A DNA stretch of 64,000 bases from Nymphaea colorata. Taxonomy: Eukaryota > Streptophyta > Magnoliopsida > Nymphaeales > Nymphaeaceae. Location: NCBI RefSeq assembly GCF_008831285.2, contig NC_045151.1:5779682-5843681 (forward strand). The letters are read 5' to 3'. A program made the position numbers and the translations under genes. The notes under the pieces are model-generated. The model made no database searches and was not told the DNA's origin. It saw nothing but the letters and a program-made list of their open reading frames with translations. Of the stretch, positions 23,260 through 35,799 are shown piece by piece. Position 1 is the stretch's first letter; each line of letters opens with the position of its first letter.

Positions 23260-23840
23260 ATCAAGTATTCAATCACTTAGGAACAATTCCTAAGTTCCAA
23301 AACGCTTCAAAGTCCTCAAAGATTATTTTAAATGCAATCAATCTTCCAAAAATCGAGTGAATTTGCAACTAAAATCCTATCAATATTTTAATTAAAATAA
23401 GCTCAACTGGATTCCCAATTGGCAAGAAAGAACTTGCCAAATCAATTTTTGAAAATCGTCAAAATCATGACTTAATAAAAAATATACAACTACTTTTGAA
23501 ACAAAAATTTGGAAGGCTCCAAGGTTATGATTTAAAAAAAAAACATGTTCATGACCTATGCACTAGAGCACATTCTTGATTCAAAAGATCAAGAGTTGAT
23601 CTACACTTTTCCAACATTCAAATCTCTCAAAAACCAGTCCGCATCTCCAAGGATAAAACCCAATAAATTATGCATAGAGATATGAGAGAATGAAGCATGG
23701 ATGAAACATAAAGTTTTCTTTCTCTAAGCATGATTTATTACTACATAAAGCACATAAGTTCAGTAATCGCCGAGATGTAAGCGAGCCAATTTGAAATTTC
23801 TACTACGACCAAGTCATATTACAATGGAGATTTGGATCAA
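23260..23840 (+). repeat. Diverged dispersed repeat, copy B
   Basis: Partner of 16320-16870. Similar AATTTCAAA-rich sequence continues to about 24300. Non-coding. Confidence 0.55.
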
Positions 23841-24359
23841 TTGCTTATCTCAAAGTGACAAACATATACAATCTCAAAATCATTTCAAAAACTTGAAATT
23901 TTCAAATCCACAATTTTCCAAAAAAGTTCCATCCCAATTTCTTAAAAATTTGAGTCTTCCAAAATGAACTCCAGAATTAGCATTTTGTCTTCCATTTTGA
24001 ATTTCAAAAGAAGTTCAAAATCCATTTCAAATTAGTTTAGAATCTAAGCCTTCAATTTACAAAATTCTCAGTTACCAAATTTCCAATTTCAATTATCCAA
24101 TTCCAATTTCAGTCTACTTATGGGATTAAAACTAATAATCCTAAGTCAAGTCATTTTCCAAATCTCCAAATTACTGGAATTCGTAAAGAATTTTTGAACA
24201 AGTCCAAATCTCCAATCGAATTCAAGCTTTCAATTATTAAAATTGAATTCCCAATTCTCAATCAAATTCAAAAGTACTTTTAAATCTAAATCCAAATTCG
24301 TGTACAATCATATAGGAGGACACCAATCAAATGACTCACACACTTGAGAAATGTTAGAC

Positions 24360-25535
24360 CTTGGCCCAATTACCCATGTCAAAGGTGGTAGGACCGGTCA
24401 GACCTCATATCAATGGGTGGATCCCTTTTTTCCAAAAACTTCCAAACCAAACCAATTCATATCTTCTGCTACTTCACACAGCCTTCCTGTTCTCTCATGG
24501 GAGGAGGTGTGAACATATGGCGATCATGGTACAAGTCATTTCACAAAATGCCAGACATCAATTACATGAAACCTTTCATGACCATACCTATTGGTATGGA
24601 GAAAACATGTTTCGCTAAGTCCTAGAATCAATCATACCCCTCCTCAATTGAAGGTTGTATGAGATCAATGTGTGTTCCCTAACCGCTCAAATCCATCTCT
24701 TAGGAATCTATTAATAGAGCCATGTAGTTTCATGTTCAATTTTCAAAAACAATTATTCTACCTATCAAGTGCTAGTCATTACGTTGTTAGGCAATTGAAA
24801 AGTCCCCTCATTAGTACCAAAATTGACAATAGTCCCCGATATATCGATAGGTAATCATGGAGAAATGAAGAGCCTTCAAACTATCGATGACCCTAGAGGA
24901 GTCTAAACAAATACCATAATCATGGTACTGACAATTTTGAATCTATTGGATTCCAAAACCATTTTGCAAACCAATGCATATAGGCAAGAATTCTATGAAG
25001 TGCTTTACTGTCTTGTCTCTTCTATCTTCAAGTGATTACATGAAAGAATGCATGAAATAAATGAAGTGTCACCTTGTTCCACCCACAAGTCTAAAACCAA
25101 TGTCAAACTCTTTTTGAGTCTCTATTAGGTAAATCAATGTCAATCCAAAGTAATTGAGTCTTTCTTCATGTGCCCACATTGACTTTTTAAACTCAAATAA
25201 CATTTTTTCTTATGATCATATCCTATTTGGTGAAGGCCAACATCAATATATCAATGGCAGTTTGATCCATGCAGTTACGAAATGATGGAATCCAAGAACC
25301 AACATGTTCTAGCTCCCATGGGGTGAAATGACCATCACCTTGGATAAATTTTTCAACATTGTGAAACTGCTTAAGCCAAAACGCAATCCAAGAGGACTGA
25401 TCGAGAATTAGTTCCTCATCAATCAAGAGTAAGTCAAAATTGTTGAGGTGATTCACAAACTCATTGGAAAAATGAGTTGACTAATTCTAGAGCAATATGA
25501 ACATCAATATATCTAGCTAGAAAGCCTCATCAAAG
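24360..25535. other. Interval with no clear gene
   Basis: A 77-codon minus frame at 25223-25456 reads like coding sequence but has no family I can name. It may belong to the degraded 5' region of the TAT-like elements to the right. Confidence 0.35.
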
Positions 25536-25837
25536 AGCTTTCTCAGTATGTTGATCCAACCACACTTACTGACAATGCCACGAATAAGTACAAAAATTCA
25601 ATGATGACTTGCACAGTCGGTCTCGTCTTCTTTTACAACAAGGAAGATAATATGGACCTTTGAGTTTCTCGCCACTGATCAATAGTAGCTTTCTCAGTAT
25701 GTTGATCCAACCACACTTACTGACAATGCCACGAATAAGTACAAAACTTCAATGATGACTTGCATAGTCGGTCTTGTCTTCTTTCACAACAAGGAAGATA
25801 ATATGGACCCTTGAGTTTCTCGCAACTGATCAATAGT
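25536..25837. repeat. Tandem duplication, 2 x 151 bp
   Basis: Units at 25536-25686 and 25687-25837 are nearly identical, with a handful of substitutions. Each starts AGCTTTCTCAGTATG and ends GATCAATAGT. The sequence is relict coding-like DNA of unknown origin, and the high identity points to a recent duplication. Confidence 0.9.
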
Positions 25838-26109
25838 GATGGCAGCACTAGGATTCCTCTACAAAGGACTCTCAAAATTTTCAATTAGAGATGTAGACTA
25901 TATTGAAGGATGTGTCTTCGCCTACAACCTTGGTTTTACAAGCATGTGGGCCATAGTCCAATTATTTCTAGAATTCTGACTAGAGATTGTTTAGCATGGA
26001 ACACTACCGAGGGAAGATGGAACAAGTCGATGAAGAAATAATCATCTATGACTTCTTTGATAGAGAAGTCATTAAATCAACATGCACATACAACTCATAT
26101 AGGGGTTGC

Positions 26110-27065
26110 CTACTTCTAAGGCCATATTTCATAGTGGAATATCATCTATAGGAGTTTCTTCATCATTTTTCACAATGACGAAGGCAGATTCGTTATATCA
26201 AATCAGGAGTTATCGTGGAACACGTAGATACTCCTGAGTGCTCTTGAACGACCCAGCTCAATAACGATGGGGCCAATCACTCACATCTACCTTATCCTTG
26301 GTTCTGCCATGAAACCTAACCATGCCAAATGGTGGAGAGACATCCGCCCATTCTATCATTCTTAGCTAGGTGTTAGAGTCTAGCCCAAAAAAATTCTAAT
26401 CAATCAATTCATCAAACAATATTGTCTCATGCTAGTATTGAAATATTAAATCAAACATTTTGTCCATATTCAATGAATGTCTATCATCAGATCGTTCTTC
26501 AAATCCTAACTCCTTGTTTTTAGAATTAAGTGAGCATCCAATTTATGATGAAAACCAAGAACTAGAGATGAAAAAGAACAAAGATGGAATCTAAACAACA
26601 TTCTATCACTAAGAACAAAAATAAAAATCATCTTCAAGTTTTAATATAGTTACAAAACTCTTGAGCCAGATCAGGAAGAATACAAAATGTTTTGTAAGTT
26701 CATGCTAAAATTCTACAAGGAACATGCGAAAACTGACAAAAAGAATAAGAATAAGAACAATGAATCTTCATTCAATGACAGTGAAACTTTCAACTGCACT
26801 ACTACAAAAACGAGAAGACTTCCAACGAGAAAAAAAAAAAGGCTAAAGATCAAACTAAATAATGTTCAACTCAAAGGTAAAAACAAAAGAAGCTTCACTA
26901 GCAAGGATTTCTATGGAAACATCCAAATGACAAGTACATCAAGAACCTGCCAAAGAAATTTGTAAAGTTCGATGGTCAGGGAGATTCTAAAGGTCATTGG
27001 CCATTTTATTCACCAAATACTACAAATTCAGAAACAATCATCGAGCTCTTTTCCTCTGCTTCCCA
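26110..27065 (+). pseudogene. TAT/Ogre-type gypsy gag fragment, copy 1
   Basis: This degraded copy of the 5' coding part of a TAT-like Ty3/gypsy element ends in Gag sequence. Near 26940-27060 the reading contains KFVKFDGQGDSKGH and then TKYYKFRNNHRALFLCF, matching the same region of 29400-29550. Alignment with 28570-29560 holds in blocks from about 26110 (CATAGTGGAATATCA...). There are many stops and shifts. It is cut off near 27065, where an inverted RNase H fragment begins. Confidence 0.65.
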
Positions 27066-27239
27066 AATTGATTAAATTCTCTCTTGACATAAAGTAGTTG
27101 AAATTCATCGAATTGCTGCATCAAGGCTGGAGTGACATCCTAGTAAGTGTCAGTTTAAGATCTTTCACCTTCTATTCTTTATTGACTTGATTTATGTTGA
27201 GCAAAGAATCACCATGAGCATGACATTTTTGATGTTGAA

Positions 27240-27600
27240 ATGAACTGCATTTTGAGTCCATATGCCAATGCTTCATATTCAGCCATGTTGTAAGTGCATG
27301 TACATTCCAACTTGAGAGAATAAGGGATTATCTTGTTTTAGAGGTGAGTAGAAGAATCCTAATATATGTTTTGGCCATGTTTTTAGAGCCATCAAAGAAC
27401 ATTGTCCATGGATGAGTAGTTCAATATGTACAACTTTTTCATCTAAAACATCATCATTAGCCTTTGGTCAGCTAATGCTTCTCCTTTACTAGATTTTCGA
27501 GAGATGTACCCCAATTCATACTGCATAAGGAGTACCTACCATTTAGCAATTCTTTACACAAGAAATGACTGCTCTAAGATGTATTAGAGAGGATTTAATC
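27240..27600 (-). pseudogene. Inverted TAT-type RNase H fragment
   Basis: On the minus strand, in broken frames, the sequence reads like the junction of the first RNase H (QYELGYISRKS followed by a GEALAD-like motif) and the second, archaeal-type RNase H (WTMFFDGSKNMAKT, then NMAEYEALAYGLKMQ in a neighbouring frame). It is the same domain pair as at 34926-35760, but in opposite orientation and without reverse transcriptase or integrase. It therefore comes from another element. Confidence 0.6.
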
Positions 27601-27699
27601 AGGAAACCACTTTGACTTTGCCAGAGAGAAAATAATGTCTTTGTTGGGAGCCCTGCAAACGGTGGAATCGGTTGAAATAGTAAAATTCAAATTTTGGTT

Positions 27700-28560
27700 T
27701 TGAAAATTTGCTAAAGGAAGGGATCTGATTTCTGCTGCCTTCAATAGGGTAATTGGGCCAAGGACTCCGCATTTCATTGATGCATCCTATATGTGTGTGC
27801 ATAAAAGTTTTGCAATCTGATTTTGAACTTGGTTTTGAACTTGGTTTTGAACAAGCTATCTTTTGAACTTGTTTTAGATAAATTATAATGGATTTTGGAT
27901 CAATTTTTTTTTTGATATCTAACTTGTTTTCGAAATTTGGCTCAATTCTTTTGAATTCAACAAAATTGAAAATTGGAAATTGACTATTGTTCAACATGAA
28001 TTTAAATTAGGACTTTTGATGCTAAAATTTAGTAAATTTAAGAAATTTGATTTGAAAAATGGACATTTGATTTGGAAATTGGAAAATTTATTTGTTATTG
28101 GAACTTTAGTTCATTTATATGACCTTGAAGTCAATTTGTGATCTAGGATCAAAAATTTGAACTTGGTTTTTAAGAAAATTCAAAAACAAATTTGATTTGA
28201 GTAGCTAATTTAAAGTGGATTGAATGACCTAATTTAAAATTTTCTTTTGATAAAATCAATTGATTGAGATAAAAAATCGAAGTCATTGTTGCTTATGAAT
28301 TTTCAAGATTTTTGGAAGATATAGTACAATCCCAAATTTCAAATGCATTGTTGGCAAAATTGGTATCTTTCATATTTTTTTTTTTCAAAAATAAGTGAGG
28401 ATCCAAATTTTTTGTTGCAACATGACTCGGCCACATTTTGTATTTACGAATTGGTTCACTATTTCCTAAGTATGGTGCACATGTCAGTATTTGAATGAGT
28501 GAGTGCATGCATGAGTTTGGAAAATAAACTATACGTATACATGCATTCTTAACTCTCACT
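27700..28560. other. AT-rich gene-free interval
   Basis: AAATTTG-rich sequence with a triple direct repeat of CTTGGTTTTGAA-like words at 27825-27865. No gene. Confidence 0.5.
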
Positions 28561-29099
28561 TTCTCTCCAATATATCATAGTGAAATATCACCTAGAGTAG
28601 TGTCTTCATTAGTTTTCGCAACAGAAAAGATAGATTCATAAAATCAGATCAACAGGAGCCATCGTACAGCATACACCTTATCCCAACAATAGTGGGGATC
28701 TTTTTCTCACATCTATCTTGTCCTTAGTTCAGTCGTAGGTCCTAATTATGCCAAATGGTGTTAAAATATCCATACATCTATTCTTCTTAGCTAGGAGTCA
28801 GAGTCTAACAAAAAACATTGTAATTAATTGACTCATACAAACAATGTTGTTATATTCCAAAAATGCAATGTCAAATCAACATTTGTCTATCTCCAATGAT
28901 ATTTGTCGTCATATCATTCTTCAAAAATCCTAACTCCTTGTCTTTTTCAAATTAAAAACAGCTTCTTTATGGTGGAAACTAGGGATTAGAGGATGAAAAA
29001 AATAGAGATGGAAACAGAACAACCCAATCCTTAGAACAAAAATGAAAAGCCATCTTCAAGTTTCAGTTCTGCTACAAAAACTCCTAAATCAAACCAGGA

Positions 29100-29585
29100 C
29101 GAATAGAAGACGTTTCACAAATTGATGCTGAAATTTAACAAAGAATAGGTGAAAGCTTACAAGAAAAAGAAAAAGGATGAAGAACAATGAATCTTCATCT
29201 AGCAGCAGCAAAACTTCCAATATTGCTGCTATGGAAATGCGCACTGAAGAAGATAAAAAAAACTCCCAAAGACAAAAAAAAGGGAGAATCTTTGAAATTC
29301 AAAACTACAAGGAGTTGAAAGAAGCTGAATGCCATTCAACTTAAAGGTAAGAACGAAAGAAATTTTACATGTGAAGACTTCTATGAAAGCTTTGAAAATG
29401 TCAAATATATCAATAATTTACCAAAGAAATTCATGAATTTTGATGGTCAAGGAGACCCCAAGGTTCATTTGGCATTTTCTTTGTTAAATACTACAAGTTC
29501 TACAACAATCACCGAGCTTTTTTCCACTACTTCTCAAAGAGCTTAGAAGGCATAGCAGCACAATGGTATTGGGAACACTAATAGA
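29100..29585 (+). pseudogene. TAT-type Gag, copy 2
   Basis: The frame fragments contain MNFDGQGDPK, VKYYKFYNNHRAFFHYF and SKSLEGIAAQWYWE, the capsid-like core of plant gypsy Gag (GDP-x-H, L-x-G-x-A-x-x-W). The protease follows within about 250 bp. Lysine-rich sequence precedes the core. It is interrupted by frameshifts. Confidence 0.7.
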
Positions 29586-29823
29586 ATTTCAATTAAGCAT
29601 CAGGTCATAATGACCAACAAAAAAAAAAAGGAAATGCTTGTACATTTGTTCGAACTACTAGCTACGAAAGACAAGGAAGCAACAAAGTGCAAAGAAAAGC
29701 AAACAGACACTCGTAGTCCCATTCCCCAACAGAGATTCTATGATTGGATGAGGTATTTTATTCTAAACCATTGGAATTACTCTTCAACTAGCCTAATTCT
29801 CTAGTCACTCTGAAGAAAGAAAA

Positions 29824-30290
29824 ATGTACAGTAAAGAATTGTATCATAATGGCCTCATATTCTTCACAAATGAAGATATGCCTAATGGAGGATTCATGCA
29901 TAACAATGCTCTTCATATTCTGATCAAAACATTAGACACCACTATCACCTATGTATTACTTGATGGAGGAGCAAGTATAAATATATTTCCGCTACAAATA
30001 GCTCCAACACTTGGAATACAAGAATCAGATTATTCTCTAGTACCAATCACAATTCACGGATATAATGGATAGGTCCAAACCCTATGTAAGCTACATATGT
30101 CTATAAGTGGATATTGCAGAAACCAAATTTAAAATTTTATTCCATATAGTGGATGTAGAACCCCCTTTCAGTATGTTATTGGGCCGACTATAGATTCACT
30201 CAACCAGAGTGCAGTTCAATCAACTCTACATCAATGTATTCATTGGGATAGAGGAATAAAAGTGATCACAACTTGTGCAAAAGATCATCA
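29824..30290 (+). pseudogene. TAT-type aspartic protease
   Basis: An 82-codon frame with NNALHILIKT and the active-site region YVLLDGGASINIFPL. The family usually has D-x-G-S/A here. A stop follows at 30070. Beyond it the conserved LGRPWIH-like and ALPSTLHQ-like segments are recognisable in degraded form (about 30170-30240). Confidence 0.75.
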
Positions 30291-30536
30291 AGAATGACAC
30301 CGCCATGCAGTGCTACTTATGTTTACCTATATCATTGATTTACCCAACATTCAAGCCTGCAAAGAAGCTGAACTGATTCAGAACATCTGCAAGATGTTTA
30401 TCCACAAGCCGAAGAAATAAACATGAGTAGTCAAGGGCTGCAAGCCCAACACATTTGAGTCATCCTATACAAATAATTTGTTATTCAAATAGTTCTCTTG
30501 AAATGAGAAAGGATTCAATCTCCTCCTGTGCCAAGG

Positions 30537-30541
30537 ATATC
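30537..30541. repeat. Target-site duplication ATATC, left
   Basis: Flanks the solo LTR and is identical to 33532-33536. Confidence 0.85.
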
Positions 30542-33531
30542 TGTCACACCCCAACCTTTTTGACCCTCAAACAAAAATTTTTTTTTTCTAACATAAAGCA
30601 TTGATGTGCGACTACACAACAATTCAGAAAGGAGGGAGCTATGTCATTTGAAACAATGGGGTAAACTCTCATATATATCACAACTACAATGCATACAAAA
30701 TCACATCTATGTGTATAACAAAAATGTCTCAAACCATATAATTGATGCCTAACAAAAACAAGGCATCAATATAACCAAACCAAGACGCTCTGGCACTACA
30801 AAAGACCCAAAACATCTCCAGTAGGATGTGAGTTCAACCATCTGATCAACCGGTTGCCCTGAGTCCACTAAAACCTGAAAAATAAAACAACATAAGGCTT
30901 AGCCTTCGCAGTATGGCAACAAGCCAGGTAAAACCCTAAACCTTTTAGGTATGGACTCAAATATAAGATAATCACAATTATCAAAGCAAATCATCATCAT
31001 GTCGTGACATGGCATAGTCACATGACTTGACAAGGAGGCCCCTCACATAGAACATGACATGTAAAGGCCACTCAATGGTCACAATAACGCAATTCCAATT
31101 CACATGCAAAGCATGCATAAACATATCATTCTCATTCATTTCACTCACATGCACATCATTCACATACATTTCATTCATATTCTTTTCATTTTCATTAGTT
31201 TCAGTGAATTGACAGTTCCTGTGGGTGCAAACACAGGCACGTGCACATTGCGGGCGGCCTATAGCCAGGAGACAACCCTTGTGGTGGCCCGAAATAATAT
31301 GGATCCATTCCCGCTTTAGCGGTAGAGCACTCATCTATGGATGTGTGAATTCCAAGGAGAGATACTCAGCCTTTCCTAGGACACCCAGTTTGGGAAGGCG
31401 AGAGCCCAACGCTCCAAGCACATCACACAACAATACCCTGGGGTCTTGCACTGCCTGAGCTCCAAACAGGCGAGACTAGTGGTGAAGGTGGGACAACTCC
31501 CAAATACAATGCCACAACCCACTGGCCTCTCATCTCTTATTCTTTCATCCTTATCATTATAATTGCACATTCACAAAATGGTTAGCTAGCTCATGAGGTT
31601 GGTTCACGTCACGAGTGCACTCACACCTCCAATTGCCTCCACACAAGAGCTACACATACCATTAACATTCTTAGCTAGCTGTCATAGCAATACGAATACA
31701 ACTACCCTTCAATCTCATTCAATTGCATTATTGCCTATGGCAATGCATATGCTACACATCACAATATTCATTTTGAGCAAACACATCAATCATATCTTTC
31801 AAAACTTAGCCAAAGCACGGAGAGTAGTCTCGATCTGTGATTGGCTCGTAGCTGTCTTATGACGTTATCATTCTAGGATGCTTTCTAATGCATAATCAAG
31901 GTCAAGGAGATACTCGACTTGATCCCCCACCTCCTCTGTCCTAAGCAGTTATCAATTTTAGCATGTCAATGTAATTGCGTAGTACTTTTAAAAACAAAAC
32001 TAATGACATAACCATTTAATCTCATGCACGCACTCATTCAATCACATCACAATCATATGATCAAACGATCCTCAAAACACACATTCAACAGTTGGCCCAG
32101 GCAGAGATTTGCCTAGAATGCTGCTACACCTGTCGTGCATCCACAAAACACTTCAAAATGCCTCGAGCTTCACGTCTTGTTGCTCAAGGTCTACTGGACG
32201 TGCGATTTCTACTAGTTTCGCTTTACAATCTATACAAATGTAAAATATAATCATTGAGACATATCATCACCTCAAGAGGGTGTCGACGAGTAGTATCGAC
32301 TCACAAAACCCTCAAAGAGGCCTCTACCCAAAACATTGAGGTTTCACTAACCCATTTCTCCCTTGCTTTCTTAGTTGAGGTGACAACCTAACATACCTAC
32401 AATTCCCCAACAAACAATGTGTGTGCACCTCAACAAAAACATACTTCACGAGTTCGCTAACACGGTTCTAAATCTTCTCCACACCACAATAATTTCTATC
32501 ATGTTTCCCCAATTGCTTCAAAAATCAACTTATAATGCTAAAGAGATAAACATGCACGTGGGCCCTTGTCTTACTCAACATAATCATAATCTTCCACCAA
32601 AATAGCAACATCGCTAATATGCATTCTAAATCATCAATTCTTAATTATAGCATGCTCAAACAATAATTATACGTGCTCCAACAGAAAATATACAACAATC
32701 TAGGCTTGATTAGGCCTTGCTCACCCCAATTTCAAAGTCTTAGCTGCTGCAGTCATCCCGGCAGCCACCTCATGAGTTCGAGTGATCCTCAAGCGGCTAG
32801 CCACACCAATGCATTCTAGTCGCTGTTATAAGGAAAAATTGCATCACCAAACTACAATCCAATCCAGCAACAATAAATAGGGTAAGATTTAGCAAAAAAG
32901 AGGTCAAAAGAGGGGTTTGTCATTAGAAGAAGCCCACTGTAGTTGTGAGGGAGGCTGAAAATGAGTGAAAAAGAGGGCATGAGTGGATGGGAGTGGGAGA
33001 GAGGTAGCACACAAAAATGTTTGGTTGAGGGAGAGAGCTAGAGCAGAGTGAGAGCATGGGTGAGGGAGTAAGACAACACGAGCGGTAGAGGGGAAGAAGA
33101 CACAGGTCACAGGGGGGGAATAGAAAACGGGGAGAGGGAGAAGAATACGAGAGGGTGAGTGAGGGGGCATGAGAGCTGTCGAGAGGGAGGTCGAATTAGA
33201 GAGGGAGATGATAGAGAAGAGCAAGGGATAGAAGGGGAGTCGACAGAAAGCAGCGAGATAGGGAGGAGGAAAAAGAGGAGAGAAGAGAGAAAGAGGCAGG
33301 GGAACAACAGGGCTCACCTCAAGCACCGCCGCCATCACTGCCGATCCTTCTTCTGTCTCCTTCTCTGCGTCGGGTCGCCTGCGGCTGAGACGGCAATGAA
33401 GGGGGAACCGAGAGGAAGACGAGGGAGAAGAGGGAAGGAAGAGGGAGAAGAGGGCGTCGGGCTCACACGTGGGTGGGTTTGGGTCTGGGTCTGGACCCGA
33501 TCTGGTCCACCAACAGAAGTCGAGTGTTACA
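30542..33531 (-). mobile_element. Solo LTR, 2990 bp
   Basis: The sequence starts TGTCACACCCC and ends GTGTTACA, so both ends are TGT...ACA. It is flanked by a perfect 5-bp duplication and contains no element coding region. That is what recombination between the two LTRs of a retrotransposon leaves behind. The minus-strand orientation is suggested by a TATTTAT-type box near 32875 and by the CT-rich leader-like sequence at 32900-33450. A 212-codon minus frame there (32904-33542) is low-complexity P/S/L and is not called. It is related to 11557-16100. Confidence 0.82.
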
Positions 33532-33536
33532 ATATC
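33532..33536. repeat. Target-site duplication ATATC, right
   Basis: Exact copy of 30537-30541. Confidence 0.85.
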
Positions 33537-34059
33537 TGCCATTCACTGATCTTGGTAAAAATGCACATGGAATTCTAGAACTGGTTATGGTGTCGGCACA
33601 GCGGGGCACTTGTGCCTTGGGATGCATATTTAATGAATAAGTTTAAGGAAAAATAAGAGTTTAAGCTGGCGCCATTCATCAAGGGGACCATCATGGGTGG
33701 ATGTTCACCGTCAATCTAAAAACAATCATCAGATTTCTTTTGTCTCTTTTGTTTCCTCATAAAGTCGTTGTACTCCTTCATTGACCCAATATCACATTTT
33801 GCAATGTCATCAATGTAAAATGGTATTAATTCCATGAATATAATTTTCTTTGGATCTATGTTTCAATCAAAGTCTAATAATCATATTTTGTTTTCATGAT
33901 AACAATTGAAAGGTCAATAATTTAAATCATTAATAGGAATGAATCCAAAACTCATAAAGATAGAATGTTCTGAGTTTGTCAAATAAAAAAACAAGATCGA
34001 CCATCATCCCTGGTTAATGACCTAATAGAAAAAATTAACATTAGCACAACAGAAAATCC

Positions 34060-34925
34060 AAGATACTATAAATTGAAACCAATCTCTTTGAAAAGGAAAG
34101 GGGAGAGTAGATTGAGTTCCTTCAAAACCATCAAGAAGCCTTTGCGTGGATTAATAATGACATGGTGTGTCTTGACAAGCTGGTAGAGCATCTATTACCA
34201 TTGAAGTTTGAATGCAAGGCAATAAAATAAAAACTAAGGAAATTAGACTCTCAACTCGAGGGACAAGTCAACGAAGGTCTATAAAACCTCTTGAAAGCAA
34301 GATTTTTCCGAACATTTGACTATCCCAACCCAAGAAAAATGGCAAAATTTATTTCTGTATAGATTTCCAAGATCTAAACAAAAGTACTCCCAAATATGTC
34401 TATCTATTACAAAACATCACTTTGGTGGACAACACAGAAGGTCATGTAATGTTCTTATTTATGGATAGATATTCTAGATACAACCAGATTAATTTGGCTT
34501 ATGATGAACCTAAAACATCATTCACAAACCCTTGGGTTACCTTATGCTACATGGTAATGTCATTAAGTTTAAAGATCAATAGGGCAACCGGATAGAGGGC
34601 TATGATAGTCATATTTCATAATCAAATACATAAAATAATGGATGCAAGTGTTGATGTTCTATCGATCAAGTCAATGACAAGAGAAAATCACATTGATATC
34701 CTATGTCAAGTATTTAACAGACTTTTACATACAAACTCAGACTGAATCCACAAAAGAGCATGTTTGAATTGGAATCTCTCTAAAGCAAAGGCAATTATGG
34801 AAATGTCTCCACCAACCAATTTGAAAGAGTTGTGTCGTTTGAAAGACTGAATTCATTCAATCAAAAGATTTATATCCAACTTGTCTTTGAAATGTGAACC
34901 GTTCAATAAACTCTCGAGGGAATGA
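34060..34925 (+). pseudogene. TAT-type reverse transcriptase
   Basis: In shifting frames the domain can be followed from the lead-in (LPLKFECKAIK, 34195) through FCIDFQDLNKSTPK (34350), LVDNTEGHVMFLFMDRYSRYNQI (34425-34495), TSFTNPWVTLCYMVMSF and IHKIMDASVDVLSIKS (34630-34670). The YVDD box has become a SVDVLS-like stretch, so the enzyme would be inactive. The region after the palm runs to KFKWEQECQASF, where RNase H begins. Confidence 0.8.
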
Positions 34926-35273
34926 GTGAAGTTCAAATGGGAACAAGAATGCCAAGCATCTTTTGAAAGGATCAAGAAGTGCCATCTTAATCTACTAATA
35001 CTGAAACCTTCAGTTTTGATAAAACCATTAATGCTCTATATCACAGTCAACCACCCAGCTTGTGGTGGCTTCCAAGAACAATATGAAGAAGGATGCATAA
35101 TAAAGCATGCTATCTACTATGTCAACAAGACATTTGTACAATATGAGAAATTACTCTCACATGGAGAAACTTTGCCTGACATCAGTGTGCATGTCTCAAA
35201 AATTGAGACACTATCTATTGTCATGCAAAGTCTAAATTCTATGCATGTTAAATCCATTCAAATGTATCCTTGA
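34926..35273 (+). pseudogene. TAT-type first RNase H
   Basis: A 115-codon frame with KWEQECQASFERIKK, a KPLMLYITV strand and IKHAIYYVNKTFVQYE, the RNase H of Ty3/gypsy elements following the connection domain. It is truncated by frameshift before the conserved C-terminal half, which can be picked up only faintly. Confidence 0.75.
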
Positions 35274-35399
35274 AACACCATTCCTAAATTTAATAATAGC
35301 TAAACAATAAGTTTTATTGATGCAGTATGACTTGGAGCACCAACAAGTCCTCTCCCCTTTCCCGGAACAAAGGGTCTCTTGGGCAGGCATGTCACAGAA

Positions 35400-35790
35400 T
35401 TCAACAAATGGACAAGTCATCGTAGATGGCAGACTTACCCCTATCAAAAGAAATCAAATCAAATAATGACTTTCCAAATGAACAAATCATGATGATAGAG
35501 TCAACTTTACTCTGGAACATGTATTTTGATTGGTCTACAAGCACAATAGGAGCATGCATTATAGTATTCTTTGTTACGACAAAGAACAAAATGATCCCCT
35601 ACTCTCTCAAGCCAAATCCACATAATATGGCTGAATATGATTCAAAGTGTAAAGAGTTCACATATTCAGATATTCTTGCCTAGTTGTCAACCAAGTCAAT
35701 GGTGAATGGCAAGTCAAAAATTAGAAATTGGTCCCCTACTAAGAATTGGCAACATCCCTCATAAGACAATTTGATGAGTGTCAACTTTTA
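35400..35790 (+). pseudogene. TAT-type second (archaeal-type) RNase H
   Basis: The frame reads LLWNMYFDWSTSTIGACI, then KMIPYSLKPNPHNMAEYDS and, after a shift, LVVNQVNGEWQVKN near 35685-35725. These match the additional RNase H of TAT/Ogre elements (FDGS-x-x-x-x-G, NMAEYEA, D-S-x-LVVNQ). The first catalytic region has a W for the usual G (FDWS). The clade-defining dual RNase H is therefore visible. Confidence 0.8.
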
Positions 35791-35799
35791 CACATCAAG

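Larger units (their letters stand above)
30500..33640 (+). pseudogene. G-patch-like stretch of the TAT element, split by a solo LTR
   Basis: The coding sequence before the insertion (30505-30541, ending in LCQGY) and after it (from 33537, starting LPFTDLGKNAHGI and ending near CALGC) together form one glycine-spaced stretch. It resembles the G-patch-like domain found between protease and reverse transcriptase in TAT/Ogre elements. This supports a clean insertion with only a 5-bp duplication. Confidence 0.6.

Noticed and set aside
26795-26812. CACTACTACAAAAA as a CACTA terminus
   Set aside because: It lies within the gag relic that aligns with 29160-29230, and no insertion boundary is evident there.
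32904-33542. 212-codon minus frame in the solo LTR
   Set aside because: Low-complexity P/S/L translation of a purine-rich tract; it spans the LTR edge and has no domain.
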